A stretch of 64,000 nt of DNA from Cladopsammia gracilis (lineage: Eukaryota > Cnidaria > Anthozoa > Scleractinia > Dendrophylliidae): assembly GCA_022457155.1 (NCBI GenBank), contig JAJGOT010000206.1:340501-404500 (forward strand), written 5' to 3'. The notes below the pieces were generated by a model that was not told the DNA's origin, searched no databases, and worked only from the letters and a program-made list of their open reading frames with translations. Below, piece by piece: positions 1-9,936 of this stretch (positions within the stretch are counted from its first letter, which is position 1; the number at the start of each line of letters is the position of its first letter). Both the position numbers and the translations under genes were made by a program.

Positions 1-149
1 CGTCAACCTCAGAATACTTGCAAGTTGATCTTGGACAGACAAAAACATTAACTGGAGTCGCCACACAGGGAGATCCCACAAGTGACAAGTGGGTTACAAA
101 ATACATGGTACAGTTTGGAGATTCCAACACCAGATGGTTTAGACAGTTG
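1..149 (+). CDS. F5/8 type C (discoidin) domain, first-half exon, 5' truncated
   Basis: The exon reads STSEYLQVDLGQTKT then GVATQGDP and SDKWV..Y, the conserved middle of a discoidin domain (a jelly-roll fold that binds lipid head groups, glycans or collagen). The window edge cuts the 5' part. The donor GTAAGT follows 149 and leaves phase 0, the same cut point as in the discoidin exons at 13806, 19681 and 24194. It is closest to the exon at 24194 (both have VDLG, TGVATQGDP or AGVATQGDP, and SDKW). The matching second-half exon was not found before the next exon at 9103. Confidence 0.8.
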
Positions 150-596
150 GTAAGTAAGTTTTGTTTCTGTACACTCTTCCCTGTGCTATTTGATGCAAAC
201 ACTACAGAACATTTAAGAGTAGTTGTCTGAAAAAGTGGTGCAAAGTTTAAAATAAACAATGTTGACATCCCCCCCCCCCCCCCTTCAATTTTTTTTGTGC
301 ATTTTTTTTGTGCGCATCGTTTTCATGGTAACCCCGATTGATCATGACAGTGTCAGGCCCATGTTTTGACCCCCAAAAAAAACATTCTCAAGAAGTAAAC
401 GTTTCGTTTTGGGGTGCGTGGAAACTAAAGGTAGTTAATAACTGAACCCACTTACAAACAGAAACTACGTAGGTTACATGAAAAATAGCAATAAGCTACT
501 TACTTAAAACAATACGTTTTTGTTTCCAACTCTATAGCAACAAATTAGAAATAATATGCAAACTAAGACACTACCTTTCTAATCAATTTAAACAAA
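150..596. other. Intronic stretch, low complexity
   Basis: Begins at the donor after 149. It holds a poly-C run near 269-285 followed by T-rich sequence. I see no exon, repeat family or structure that I can name. Confidence 0.5.
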
Positions 597-1037
597 GCGG
601 CATGAGGTAAGGTTTCGGCTCCGTTTTTCTTGTTATTTTTTGTCACTATTTTGCATGCAAATCTATGCACGCATATTTTAATTGTGCACTTCCGGTTCAT
701 GTCTTTGCCATTTACACTTCCTGTTTAGTGACTTCCGGCTACTCTCACTTCCGGTAAAAAAGCGTCACTGAAGTGTCACGACAGCATCTCCTACAACCCT
801 ACATACATTACTATGTTCACGTTTGGTATATATAAGACTTAAAAGAATCACTGGCTTCATTGTCGTACAGCCTTCACTTCCAAACCATTTAATAGTAAAC
901 AACGTGGTTTGCAGGAACGAAGACTAAATGAAAGGAGTAACTCTTCTCCATGTTGGACATCTTCTTATCATGTTCAAAATATATCATAAAAATTTCTTAC
1001 GCATGCGCATGAGTAAACGCTGCTTGGAGCCTCTTGT
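597..1037 (+). repeat. ETS-motif/TATA interspersed repeat, copy A
   Basis: First of at least five copies (others at 11122-11929, two copies; 20777-21209 and 23060-23575, reversed). The repeat starts GCGGCATGAGGTAAGG and ends in GGAGCCTCTTGTT. It carries three ACTTCCGG motifs (about 688, 731 and 747) and a TATATATAAG box near 827, then the shared tract AACAACGTGGTTTGCAGG. It looks like a solo LTR or a non-autonomous element with an internal promoter. I found no coding part and no certain target duplication, so the class is open. Confidence 0.65.
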
Positions 1038-1039
1038 TA

Positions 1040-1405
1040 AACCTACTATATCCATATATATCTTATGCCATCTTAGCATGGGGTAGCGCCTACAAATCAC
1101 ATCTTCAAAAAGTTCAAATTAAACAAAATCACGTAATTAGATTAATATTCTTTGCAACATCTTATGGCAAAGAAACGGAAAGCGCTAAACCATAACTAAA
1201 TTTATTAGATAATTTAACAGTACATAATGTTTACGTCTTGCATGCACTTAAATTTACGCACCTATGGCACAAAGGATTATTACCAAACATTTTTCTAAAC
1301 ATTTTTAAATATGCCAACACTGTACATAACTATAATACTAGGTATGCAGCCAATCAAAACCTATACAAATCAGGAGTAAGAACAAATATCGGCAAACAAA
1401 GAATC
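1040..1405 (+). pseudogene. LINE reverse transcriptase C-terminal fragment (CR1/L2-like)
   Basis: The frame reads ILAWGSAYKSHLQKVQ, then HNYNTRYAANQNLYKSG and NIGKQ, typical of the C-terminal end of Jockey/CR1-type LINE reverse transcriptases. There is one in-frame stop near 1190 (AKP*LNLLD) and no catalytic core, so it is a dead, 5'-truncated copy. It abuts the ETS-motif repeat at 1037. At about 1405 the usual LWN.LP motif is missing and the frame runs into a different module (see 1369-2045). The exact LINE clade is uncertain. Confidence 0.65.
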
Positions 1406-2045
1406 TCTATTTTGCCTTCACTACACAACCGAACACACTCAAAGGTTGAGGCATGGGCGCGTTGGTCAGCCAGGCCCACGATACATTTTATTATTGACAA
1501 AGGACTATCGTATTACAATATTACTATAATATACTATACTATAATATCACAATAACTCTAGGTTGGCCGGCCAGGCCCACGATACATTTTGTTATTGACG
1601 AAGAACTATGATATAACGATAACTCTAAGCGCACCAGAGCCGGACACGTAAACCCCAAAAAAACCAACTGTTGGAAAAAATAGGGACCGTGTACCCCCCC
1701 CCCCCCCCCCCATAATCAGGAGTAAGAACAAATATCGGCAAACAAAGAATCTCTATTTTGCCTTCACTACACAACCGAACACACTCAAAGGTTGAGGCAT
1801 GGGCGCGTTGGTCAGCCAGGCCCACGATACATTTTATTATTGACAAAGGACTATCGTATTACAATATTACTATAATATACTATACTATAATATCACAATA
1901 ACTCTAGGTTGGCCGGCCAGGCCCACGATACATTTTGTTATTGACGAAGAACTATGATATAACGATAACTCTAAGCGCACCAGAGCCGGACACGTAAACC
2001 CCAAAAAACCAACTGTTGGAAAAAATAGGGACCGTGTACCCCCCC
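1369..2045 (+). repeat. 346-bp direct duplication ending in poly-C
   Basis: Positions 1369-1700 recur at 1715-2045, almost identical, at an offset of 346 bp. Each unit holds the end of the LINE frame, a module reading ILPSLHNRTHSKVEAWARW, two internal sub-repeats around GGCCCACGATACATTTT and a terminal poly-C tract. The poly-C at 1695-1710 forms the junction. It is a local tandem duplication inside repeat DNA. Confidence 0.8.
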
Positions 2046-2168
2046 GCAGTGGTGCTACCTTTGGGGTTTTAAGGTGTTTTTAATTAAGAAACAAACGACT
2101 AAAATGCGGCTAAAACTGCCGATAACAAATCTTAACGTATTACAATAAACAACCTAAGACGGAAGTTA

Positions 2169-2412
2169 ACTTGTTTGAACAGTACTAGAGGCGGCGAGGC
2201 TGACCGTAGAATGACACAAATCTATCAACGAACAGTTTTCAAACTCACGAACCGTGAGCCCCTGCGCACTACACTAGTACCCGGTTCTCTGCTCCGTGTC
2301 GGCAAAATATTAATTTATGTCAATACCGATTGTCACAAATTACATATTTTGCCTTCACTACACAACCGAACACACTCAAAGGTTGAGGCATGGGCGCGTT
2401 GGTCAGCCAGGT
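2169..2412 (+). pseudogene. Chimeric LINE 3' fragment plus shared module
   Basis: Positions 2169-2345 are a near-exact copy of 6852-7028 (frame NSTRGGEADRRMTQIYQ to NTDCHKLH). At 2346 the LINE frame is replaced by the ILPSLHNRTHSKVEAWARW module, which is also fused to an unrelated LINE frame at 1405. The normal continuation (FVAIDLWKELPSDLKDLN) is kept only in the copy at 6852. Confidence 0.7.
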
Positions 2413-2539
2413 CCATAGTAGACAGCAAAAGAAAGGGCTAGAGCTCAGAGCGACAAGGACTTGAAGACTTCAAGTCTGCTTGGCAAGTGAATCCTTAACA
2501 TAAATGTTTTAGCTGATCGCCTCGACTAGCTAACCTGCT

Positions 2540-3050
2540 AACTGCGGGCATATTCTCAGCTATCCGGGCCTTCTGCGTTTAAGTTATGAGCAAAGCTAAA
2601 CTGGACATTCCTGCTACGAATAAGACATAACTCAGAGCTTCTAAGGAAACCTGAAAAAGTGAGAATAAACATAACTAGACTTTTTAATTGTAGAAGATTG
2701 TCCCAATCAGTTTTGTTTCAGCAAGTTGCTTGAGACGAGTAACTTCGAGGGACTCGTTCCTCCTGGTGGTAGGTTGGCTGGCAAGGCGAAGAGCGCCTTC
2801 TTTTGCAGCAATGACAGTCGGGTGTACTGAAGGAGAATCAACTCTGGCTAGCTAATGCGCCCACTTAAAAGCGTATAGTAGAAAGCACAATTGATGCAGA
2901 CACTGACTTTGTGGACTCGAGCAGATGTTGCAGATACAGGGCACGATCCAAAGGTCTGACCAGAAAATCAGGAATACGCAACACGTCTTTAGCAAAGTCT
3001 TGCCATCTATTAAAGGTAGTTTTGCGATGACCCAGTGGCTTTCGAAGCAA
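2540..3050 (-). pseudogene. Tyrosine recombinase remnant of DIRS-like element
   Basis: Minus-strand frames read FNRWQDFAKD, RPLDRALYLQHLLESTKS and, further on, KEGALRLASQPTTR and FSGFLRSSEL. These match the N-terminal SAM-like part and the start of the catalytic part of DIRS/Ngaro tyrosine recombinases. The catalytic R-H-R-Y set is not seen and frames shift, so it is inactive. In DIRS-type elements this enzyme integrates circular cDNA without leaving target duplications. It lies downstream of the RT and RNase H remnants, as expected for one element. Confidence 0.65.
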
Positions 3051-3342
3051 TCACGGTGAATTTCAGATTCTGTTTTAGCTGGATAACTTGTACGTTGTCC
3101 GGGCTTCCTGCAGACCAAAATGCGGACGAGGAGATATCTAAGAACAACATGAAACACATATAATGTAAGAGACGAACTCATAAAGAAAAATGTACGGACG
3201 AACGGAAAATAAAAAAAAATAAAAAAAAAATAAAAAAAAACTGAATTTAAATTGCGCTCGCAACCCTGCTGTCAAAAAGAGAAAGCTATCCTAACTGATT
3301 CGACAAGCATAATACCAAACTTAAACCCCGTTTCGCTCCTCT

Positions 3343-3760
3343 TAGAAAATAGGGATGATCCCCTATAGGGCATAACATCATGCCCCGTCTTGGACGTAAC
3401 ATTGAGCCTGTCTAAGCCACTCTCGGGCATAACATTGAGCCCCTCTTGGGCGTAACATTAAAACCCATCTAGGGCGTAACATTGAACCCCTCTTGGACGT
3501 AACATTGAAAACCATTTAGGGCATTTCATAACGCTGAGCCCCTCTAGGGCATTCGGTAAGCCCCTCCAGGGCATAACGCTGAGCCCATCTAGGGCATTCG
3601 GTAAACCCCTCCAGGGTATAACGCTGAGCCCATCTAGGGCATTCGGTAAACCCCTCCAGGGTATAACGCTGAGCCCATCTAGGGCATTCGGTAAGCCCCT
3701 CCAGGGCATAACGCTGAGCCCATCTAGGGCATTCATTAAGCCCATCTAGGGCATAACACC
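3343..3760. repeat. 45-bp minisatellite
   Basis: Units containing CATCTAGGGCATTCGGTAA and CCCCTCCAGGG repeat at exactly 45 bp (3541, 3586, 3631, 3676, 3721), with degenerate units upstream to 3343. Because 45 is a multiple of three, the minus strand stays open as a 15-residue repeat (LPNALDGLSVIPWRG). It sits between the RNase H-side and recombinase remnants of the DIRS-like element. The open frame is a by-product of the unit length. Confidence 0.85.
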
Positions 3761-4037
3761 TCTAACAGGCAATTCAATCTAGGAAAAAAAATACCCCTAG
3801 AAACTTGACTGATTGAAATACGTTCAGTAGAAAATCTGCAAAATAGTCATATCTCCGTGCATTCACTTGGGACACGAAAGCTCTCACTAGATAACTCGTA
3901 GCCCTACCTAGGAGCGATACTAAAGTCAATACGAATTGCTAATGAAGGGACCGTCACGGGATTACAACCGAAAATAGAGTTTCTGGCTTGACATCTATAA
4001 GTAAATTAGGCAAATTAAATTAGATAGAATGCCCCAA

Positions 4038-4310
4038 TCATAAATAAAGGTGCTCCAGTGGAAAACCATCTAAACGCAGAATGGTCCAGAAATGGGCAGA
4101 CTTCCAAAATGGTACGCTGAGAGCTCCCTTAGCACTGCAAGATCTCGTATGGCTGAAGACTATGCACGTCAAGTAAACCGGAGGACGCAGCCGGCTGTCG
4201 TGATGGGACCAATTTTGGGCAAAGGCGTATGCACCGCTGGAACCGGGTTGGTAGAATCTGGAATTGAAAACATTTAACGTTAGCGTTGAATGAACATGCG
4301 AACCTATCAC
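4038..4310 (-). pseudogene. DIRS-like pol, region after RNase H
   Basis: The minus-strand frame reads FNSRFYQPGSSGAYAFAQNW, then PPVYL and KGALSVPFWKSAHFW. This is a characteristic block downstream of RNase H in DIRS/Ngaro polyproteins (F.S..+.PG....DAF..W and GTLVVP.WKSA.FWP). It is open for 90 codons but isolated from its neighbours by frameshifts. Part of the minus-strand element spanning about 2.5-6.7 kb. Confidence 0.65.
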
Positions 4311-4478
4311 AGGTATGAGGACCCGCTAAACCGTCGAGAGCATAGAAAACCGTGCCATGAATGGTGTAATCGACATAATCAATAAACTTGAATATAACAC
4401 CTGCAATAGTATTTAGATCCCTTAATAGTATTCGCTGCATGTCGATGTCAACATCGTTGAACAGACAGCTCTGAAAGA

Positions 4479-4710
4479 TGCCTACTGCAGGCTGTTGTAA
4501 AGCCGGACCTTTAGATTATCAGTAGACCAGGTAACTGGCTTACTGGCCTCCAAGAAAGCTTTCAATGACAGGAAAAACGGCAAGCAACTCTCTGAACGTG
4601 GAACCTTGCGCTTTCTCGAAGTCGGAACGGGTATTGATGAAAAATTTGCCGTCGAAACTATAAAACTTCCACAAGATGAGGCCAATGCATCGGAATATAT
4701 CACCTAAATG
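4479..4710 (-). pseudogene. DIRS-like RNase H remnant
   Basis: The minus-strand frame reads IYSDALASSCGSFIV, then LKAFLEASKPVTWSTDN. The SDA and TDN motifs are where RNase H catalytic aspartates sit. The segment lies between the RT remnant (4860-6064) and the post-RNase H block (4038-4310), in the order expected for DIRS-like pol. It is short and flanked by frameshifts. Confidence 0.55.
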
Positions 4711-4859
4711 GACTTATGACGGGCTGGCGAAATAGGTATGCCGTTAAGGCTCGCTACGTTGGTTTTCCCGAAGATCAATTCAGCAAAACTCTCGGGAGGA
4801 AACGTAAACGTAAGAGTTCCATGTCGACGCATGCAGTGTTGATCATAGCAAATAGATTT

Positions 4860-6064
4860 CTAGTCATAAGCTGGGAGACGTTGCCCACGCATTAGCCGAG
4901 TGAAATAATTTTCCCCGCTAACCCTCGCAATCCTACGAACCGGGACGCGACAAGAAGCGACCAATATGGAACAATATGGAACACATCTATCTGTCTGTCT
5001 ATATGTAGCGTAAATTTCCGACGTGGCCGTGTTGATGACAGTTCCGAGCCGAGAAATTACCTGAGTTGGGCCCCAAGACATTTGGCTTCGTAAGGAAGAA
5101 AACCAGAGGTAAGCAAATCGGCATGAACCTGAAGGCTCGCAATCTTTGCGTTGTTGTAACCGACAGCAGCGACGAGACCGTCGTCTAAGAAGGCAACAAT
5201 TTACCCGGCTTCAGATCTCCATTTCTCAAACTCATTAATAATTCATGACGAGAACACAAAGGAAATCACTACCGTGAAGGAGGTTTTGAAATCGTTTCTT
5301 AATTTGCATAGATTTTGGCGATTTTATTCCTTCGTTTTCTCCGCATTTAACGATCAGTTTGAGAAGCTATATCAAACACTCGAAACAGTGTTTCATCAGA
5401 TTTCCAAACACCGAGAAGTGGATTGAAGTGGTTTAAAAAAACTCGGCTGCGCCTCGTTTTTCCAATCCACTTCTCGGTGTTTGGAAATCTGATGAAACAC
5501 TGTTCCTCGTGTTTGATATATTACTTCTCAATTAACGGCTCAAACAATTCCGTAAACAGGTAAGGCGCTAAACTAAGACCGAAAGGTAAAACTGAAAACT
5601 CCTAAAATATCTAGCGTGACCGGCGGAAAATGTCCAAGAAAAAGAAAGAAACTTTCGATGAACGAAGATCTTCAACATGATGATGACCACAAGATCATAA
5701 GAGAACATATTGTCTCCCGGATTCTAAATCTCTTAGGCAACATTCAAGTCTTCGCATCTAAAATATTCTCTTGTCGTGACGCACATCTAAAATAAAACGC
5801 TTTTAAACAGATTTTTGCGTTAACACAAGCAAAGGGTCAATAGTGAAAGGTGGCTCGTAAACTTCAGTAATACAATGTGGACTAATGAGCTCGTTCATGA
5901 CATTCTCAACGGAACTAGAATCCTTCAAAGCTAACGCGTTATTACTGGCCGTAAAAGACGTGGGAATTTTGAGCAACGGCAATTTGCATACAAATGGAAT
6001 AACATCGATAATAAACTTCGGCGCGTTAATGCCCTTCCAGAACTCAATTACTCGATATAATCTC
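4860..6064 (-). pseudogene. DIRS-like reverse transcriptase, decayed
   Basis: Going along the minus strand: WKGINAPKFIIDVIPFVCKL with NNALAL (6060-5900); VLTQKSV then KRFILDVRHDKRIF (about 5820-5760); HHVEDL, then FSVLPFGLSLAPYLFTEL (about 5690-5530); and FLDDGLVAAVGY (about 5190), where the active-site box reads LDDG. These are successive motifs of DIRS/Ngaro reverse transcriptases. Several stops and frameshifts break it, and a foldback element at 5359-5528 sits between PFGLS and the LDDG box. Upstream is the gag-like frame, downstream RNase H. Confidence 0.75.
5359..5528. repeat. Foldback element inside the decayed RT
   Basis: Inverted arms of about 65 bp (TATATCAAACAC at 5368 against GTGTTTGATATA at 5509; both include CCAAACACCGAGAAGTGGAT or its complement). 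The loop contains CTCGGCTGCGCCTCG, which also occurs in the hairpin at 40789-40970 and, reversed, at 41462. It interrupts the RT reading between the PFGLS and LDDG motifs. Confidence 0.85.
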
Positions 6065-6074
6065 CCTTAGACCG

Positions 6075-6730
6075 ACACGAATTCCTGGTCAGATTTAAAT
6101 TCGCATTGTACTTCGGGGTCCAAAAAAAAAAAAAAACAAAATATAGAGATGATGGGCAAGAGTCCTCCTGATAGTAATCTTCGTCCAACTCCATGTGTGA
6201 ACAGAGTCAGGGGTTTTCCGCACGCAAAGCAAACACCAGTAGCAGATCTTTGCACTAAATGTTGTTGATTAAGGCGAGAGAAGAAATTAGATGATTGTTG
6301 TCTTGCGATCTGTGGAGATTTAGCCTGAATGGACGTCGGCAAGGTTTTCGTTGGTGGGAAGAACGCGCGGTGAAACGCTTACGGCTCTGTAAATTTTCTT
6401 TTCGTCTTCTTCGTCGTCGGCCAATCATGATGTTTGTATTCATTGACAGTTTTCCAACCAAACGGTGACTTATCTGCAAGCAGGATGAATTTTTCACGCC
6501 CTTGCACGAGAGCCAAACCTTTGTCTAAGGCATCCTTAAATTTCTGCATGTCTTTGCGTTCCAGAGCGGCCTTTGCGTCCTTCATGGTTTCTTTAATAGC
6601 TTTATTGACGTTGTACTGGTCCTCGCTGCTCTTCTTGTTGAATTGCGGAGTGAAACCGCGCTTGATTCTTTTGATTTCTGTCATCTGCTGGGCAGCCATA
6701 TCCTCATGTGAAACGCTTGAGAGCTAAACT
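6075..6730 (-). pseudogene. DIRS/Ngaro-like gag (ORF1) remnant
   Basis: The best stretch (6379-6699) begins MAAQQMTEIKRIKRGFTPQF and continues with KDAKAALERKDMQKFKDAL and LVQGREKFILLADKSPFGW, a pattern typical of cnidarian DIRS/Ngaro first proteins (charged coiled coil, then LADKS..GW.TV.EY). A shifted frame below 6340 gives GVCFACGKP, the first half of a CCHC zinc knuckle. It would package template RNA. It is the 5' end of the minus-strand element that runs down to about 2.5 kb. Confidence 0.65.
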
Positions 6731-6851
6731 GGAATCTTTAACCAGAGTCTTAAACTGACCAAGAAGGTCCTGGTTGTTCTGTGTTATTAGTCGTACCGCT
6801 GTAGCCTCATTCATATTGCCAGGGAGGAAAGCAAAAAATCGGGGTAACATT

Positions 6852-7400
6852 GAACTTGTTTGAACAGTACTAGAGGCGGCGAGGCTGACCGTAGAATGAC
6901 ACAAATCTATCAACGAACAGTTTTCAAACTCACGAACCGTGAGCCCCTGCGCACTACACTAGTACCCGGTTCTCTGCTCCGTGTCGGCAAAATATTAATT
7001 TATGTCAATACCGATTGTCACAAATTACATTTTGTAGCAATTGACCTCTGGAAGGAACTCCCATCTGACCTAAAGGATCTAAATGTATTCCTCTTCTCGA
7101 AAAATTTAAAACGTTATCTAATGTCAGAACAACACAAATAATTTGTCTCCTCTGTTATGTTTTTCTAACATCATATTGTTAAATTATTTCACTGTAAATA
7201 TTTTCACTTGTTTTAATTCTTTCACCTGCTGTAAATGTTTAACAAACTGTGGCTGGGGGCTAACTAGAAAATTCACCCGCTCCCAGCCTCAAAATTACAT
7301 TAACTATTTAAATTATTAGTACTTAGTTCAAAATGTGTGTAGGCATTTTTTAAAATATAGTTGTAAAAAATAATGAGTAAAAATAAAGCATTGTTGTTGT
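6852..7400 (+). pseudogene. LINE 3' end with (TTG)n tail
   Basis: The frame ends FVAIDLWKELPSDLKDLNVF then LKRYLMSEQHK stop, the usual C-terminus of CR1/L2-like reverse transcriptases. An AT-rich 3' UTR follows to about 7400 and closes with TTGTTGTTGTTGT, a microsatellite tail typical of this LINE group. The first 177 bp are duplicated at 2169-2345. 5' truncated. Confidence 0.75.
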
Positions 7401-9102
7401 TGTAGTTACGATAACAGGAAACTACAGCTTAGTATGATTAATATCAACTTAAAAATCCCATCCTCAGACGCGAAAGGTAGAACTTCCTTGAAAAGCATAA
7501 AAACCAACGCCACAGAACATTGCTGTATAGTACCTCATCATTTCAATGGACACTAAAAATTGGACTTGATATGGTAAATAAGCTATCCACTTGAATAATT
7601 ATGCCCACGATTAGAATGCGTCTTGTTTTTTTTTTAAGAGTTTTCAAGGAAACGAAGGACGTAATCAAACATATGTTAACTGGTTTAGCGAGCCAATAGA
7701 AACCCGCTTGGTGCGAATTGTCCCTCTAGCGTGGGAAAATTCAGTGTGTTTAAGGTTTGACCTCTACGGATGTGGTGTGATTTTAAAAGGTAAGTTGCTT
7801 TGTCAGTAGCAATCAGTAATAGTACAACAACAGAAAGTATGCATGCACACAGACAATTCGTTTGTTTAGTAAAAGCAGAATTCAGGGCCCTTTTTATTTG
7901 AAACTGAGTTGGTTTCTCATCAAGGGTTTTTTTGTAGTATGGGTGAAACGTATGCTTATTGTAATTGAAACTATAAATTGAGTGAACCATGTTCAATTTG
8001 CCTTCACTAACCAGCAACGGTCTTTAAAGGACTATTCTCACTCAGGATTTACTAGACTAGTAATTAAGATTTTTAGATGCTTATTACGAATTACCTCACA
8101 GAGTTGAAGGACATATGTATGTCCAAATTTCTGATGTGCGACAGACATGAATGCATAACTTTTTTCTTATAAGGAACAATTTGCCTGCGATGTTGGCTAC
8201 GGCATCTAATATTAACTCTTTTAAGAGTGGAGTTTGTCAGCTGACGCATTAAGAACTTTAAGAACTTGACCGCGACCAGAGCACATAAGCCTCGAAGAGA
8301 GGGACTGCTCTCATTTTGGTAAATGTAAATGTAATGTATTCTTGGCTTTCACTTACGTCATATCAAAATTCAGAAGTATTAAAAAAAAATAGATTTCGTA
8401 TCCAAGATGTTTATGGAATTGTAGAGAGTTTAAAACTACACATCTTGGCCAAATTTTGAAGCGCAAAAGCATTTCGTTCAAGAGTTATAGGCGAACGAGT
8501 ATTAGATATTTTTAGTAAGAAATGTATGGAGCGGCCATCTTTGTGCCCCTGAGAGGGGCACAAAGATGGCGGCCAAAATTCAAAGTCTTAATTACACCAA
8601 AAATCACATCCAAAAATGTTGTATTTGCTATAAGCTCAATTAACTCGGCTTACAAGCACTTATAATGCAAACAATAACTTTCAGCTGATTCAATTTTGTT
8701 TATTTTCGCGGCTTATCTGAAATAGCGTGACGTTTTGCGTGACACATTTAAAAACCTTTGTAAATCGGAAGCAAAACATCGTTAAAACCTGAAACGTTTT
8801 GTGAAAGATTATAACACTTGTATCCACATACCATGTTAGAAACAGCTTTGTAGGACGTTTTCTTTAGATTTTTTAATTTTTATGACGTCTTGTATATCTT
8901 ACCAACCGATCCCATTTCTGAAAAAATAACGAAAGAGGATTGAGATGTAGATCTTTCCTTTTGCTGTATTTTAAGGATCTCTCTCTCTCGACTCTCGATG
9001 ACATAGCGATTGGATTTTGTAAAATGTTCTATCAAAGTAAAGTTTGGAAGGGCACGTCTATTGTTAAGCTAAGCCTATTCTTTTTCTGTCTTGTTTATTT
9101 AG
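7401..9102. other. Intronic stretch; small hairpin at 8534-8570
   Basis: Mostly AT-rich and unassigned. A tight hairpin at 8534-8570 has 17-bp arms (GCCATCTTTGTGCCCCT) around a 3-nt loop. A minus-strand open frame at 7685-8017 has no recognisable domain. The missing second half of the first discoidin domain was looked for here and not found. It ends in a T-rich tract and TTTAG at 9102. Confidence 0.5.
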
Positions 9103-9474
9103 TTCCTAAGCCAACCATCAATGGCATCCAGAATGTGAATCTTCATAGTTCTAAAGGAAGCTCTGTTGAACTGAAATGTAACTCTTCGTCAAGATCAAAT
9201 TTGATGACTGCGGAAATTCGTTGGGGAAACGATGGACGGGACATTACAAACTTAGCCTCAGGTGCTTTAACGCAAGGAAAGTTTGTATTGTCCACCTTAA
9301 GAGTCAATTTCACAACTGCAGAAGATACCTCATCAACATACAACTGCACCAGGCAAAGTGACGCATCGAGGATTGTAGGTTGCGAGAAAATATTCAGCTG
9401 CTTGGCATTTTACTCGTCATTGGTATTCCGCCTAGAACCTGTTTACCAAACCGCCGTTGTTACTGTTCAGCTAC
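9103..9474 (+). CDS. Ig domain exon (Ig1) of the mosaic gene
   Basis: 124 codons, phase 1 at both ends, acceptor TTTAG, donor GTAAGT. It opens VPKPTINGIQNVNL; key Ig positions are LKCNSSS (first Cys), IRWGNDG (Trp) and STYNCTR (second Cys), followed by two extra cysteines (GCEKIFSC). The same extra pair occurs in the Ig exon at 27712 (QCKKLRVTC), so the two are paralogous. Several N-glycosylation sequons are present. An FN3 exon follows 160 bp downstream, as after 27712. Confidence 0.8.
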
Positions 9475-9633
9475 GTAAGTTTATTCTTTCGATGTGCGTG
9501 TTTTGTTAAAGCCTTACTCTTCAAATTGCATCTACGAGGGGGAATGGGGGGGGGGGGGGACATCCACACCCTCAAAGGGATTAATGTGGGGACAAGGTAT
9601 TACCCAGTCAAACCGTTGATTTCTTGGTTGTAG

Positions 9634-9936
9634 GTGTTCCAGTGGCGGTTACAAAACTAACAGTGGACTCAATTCTCGGAACATCTGCTGTAGTGAGATG
9701 GCAGCGACTGCCCGTAGGAAGCACAGATGAGGGGCCTGTAGCTGCGTATGAGATCAAGTTCGCTAAAGAAAGCAATCCAAACAGTGCGAAATCTTTCAAT
9801 GTCACTGCAAATGATACGTCGCGTGTTCTTGAGAACCTTGAACAGAATACAAGATACGAGGTGAAGGTTCGCGGGATCAGTGCTGTTGGAAGTGGATTGT
9901 GGAGCTCTACTGCTTACTTTAAAACAGCAAGAAATG
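9634..9936 (+). CDS. Fibronectin type III exon (FN3-1)
   Basis: 101 codons, phase 1 to 1. It starts VPVAVTKLTVDSILGTSAVV and has the FN3 hallmarks VVRWQRL (Trp in strand B), YEIKF, LENLEQNTRYEVKVRGIS (the L..NT.Y...V pattern) and GSGLWSS. Acceptor TTGTAG, donor GTAGGT. FN3 domains are structural spacers or ligand-binding modules in adhesion proteins. Paired with Ig1. Confidence 0.9.

Noticed and set aside
1405..2412. tRNA-derived SINE in the GGCATGGGCGCGTTGGTCAG module
   Set aside because: The tract faintly recalls an A-box region, but no B-box or cloverleaf could be drawn.
3458..3745. Minus-strand repeat protein (NALDGLSVIPWRG repeats)
   Set aside because: Pure translation of the 45-bp minisatellite; no flanking gene signals.
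7685..8017. Minus-strand 110-codon frame with a hydrophobic stretch
   Set aside because: No domain and no supporting gene structure; the hydrophobic run alone is weak evidence.
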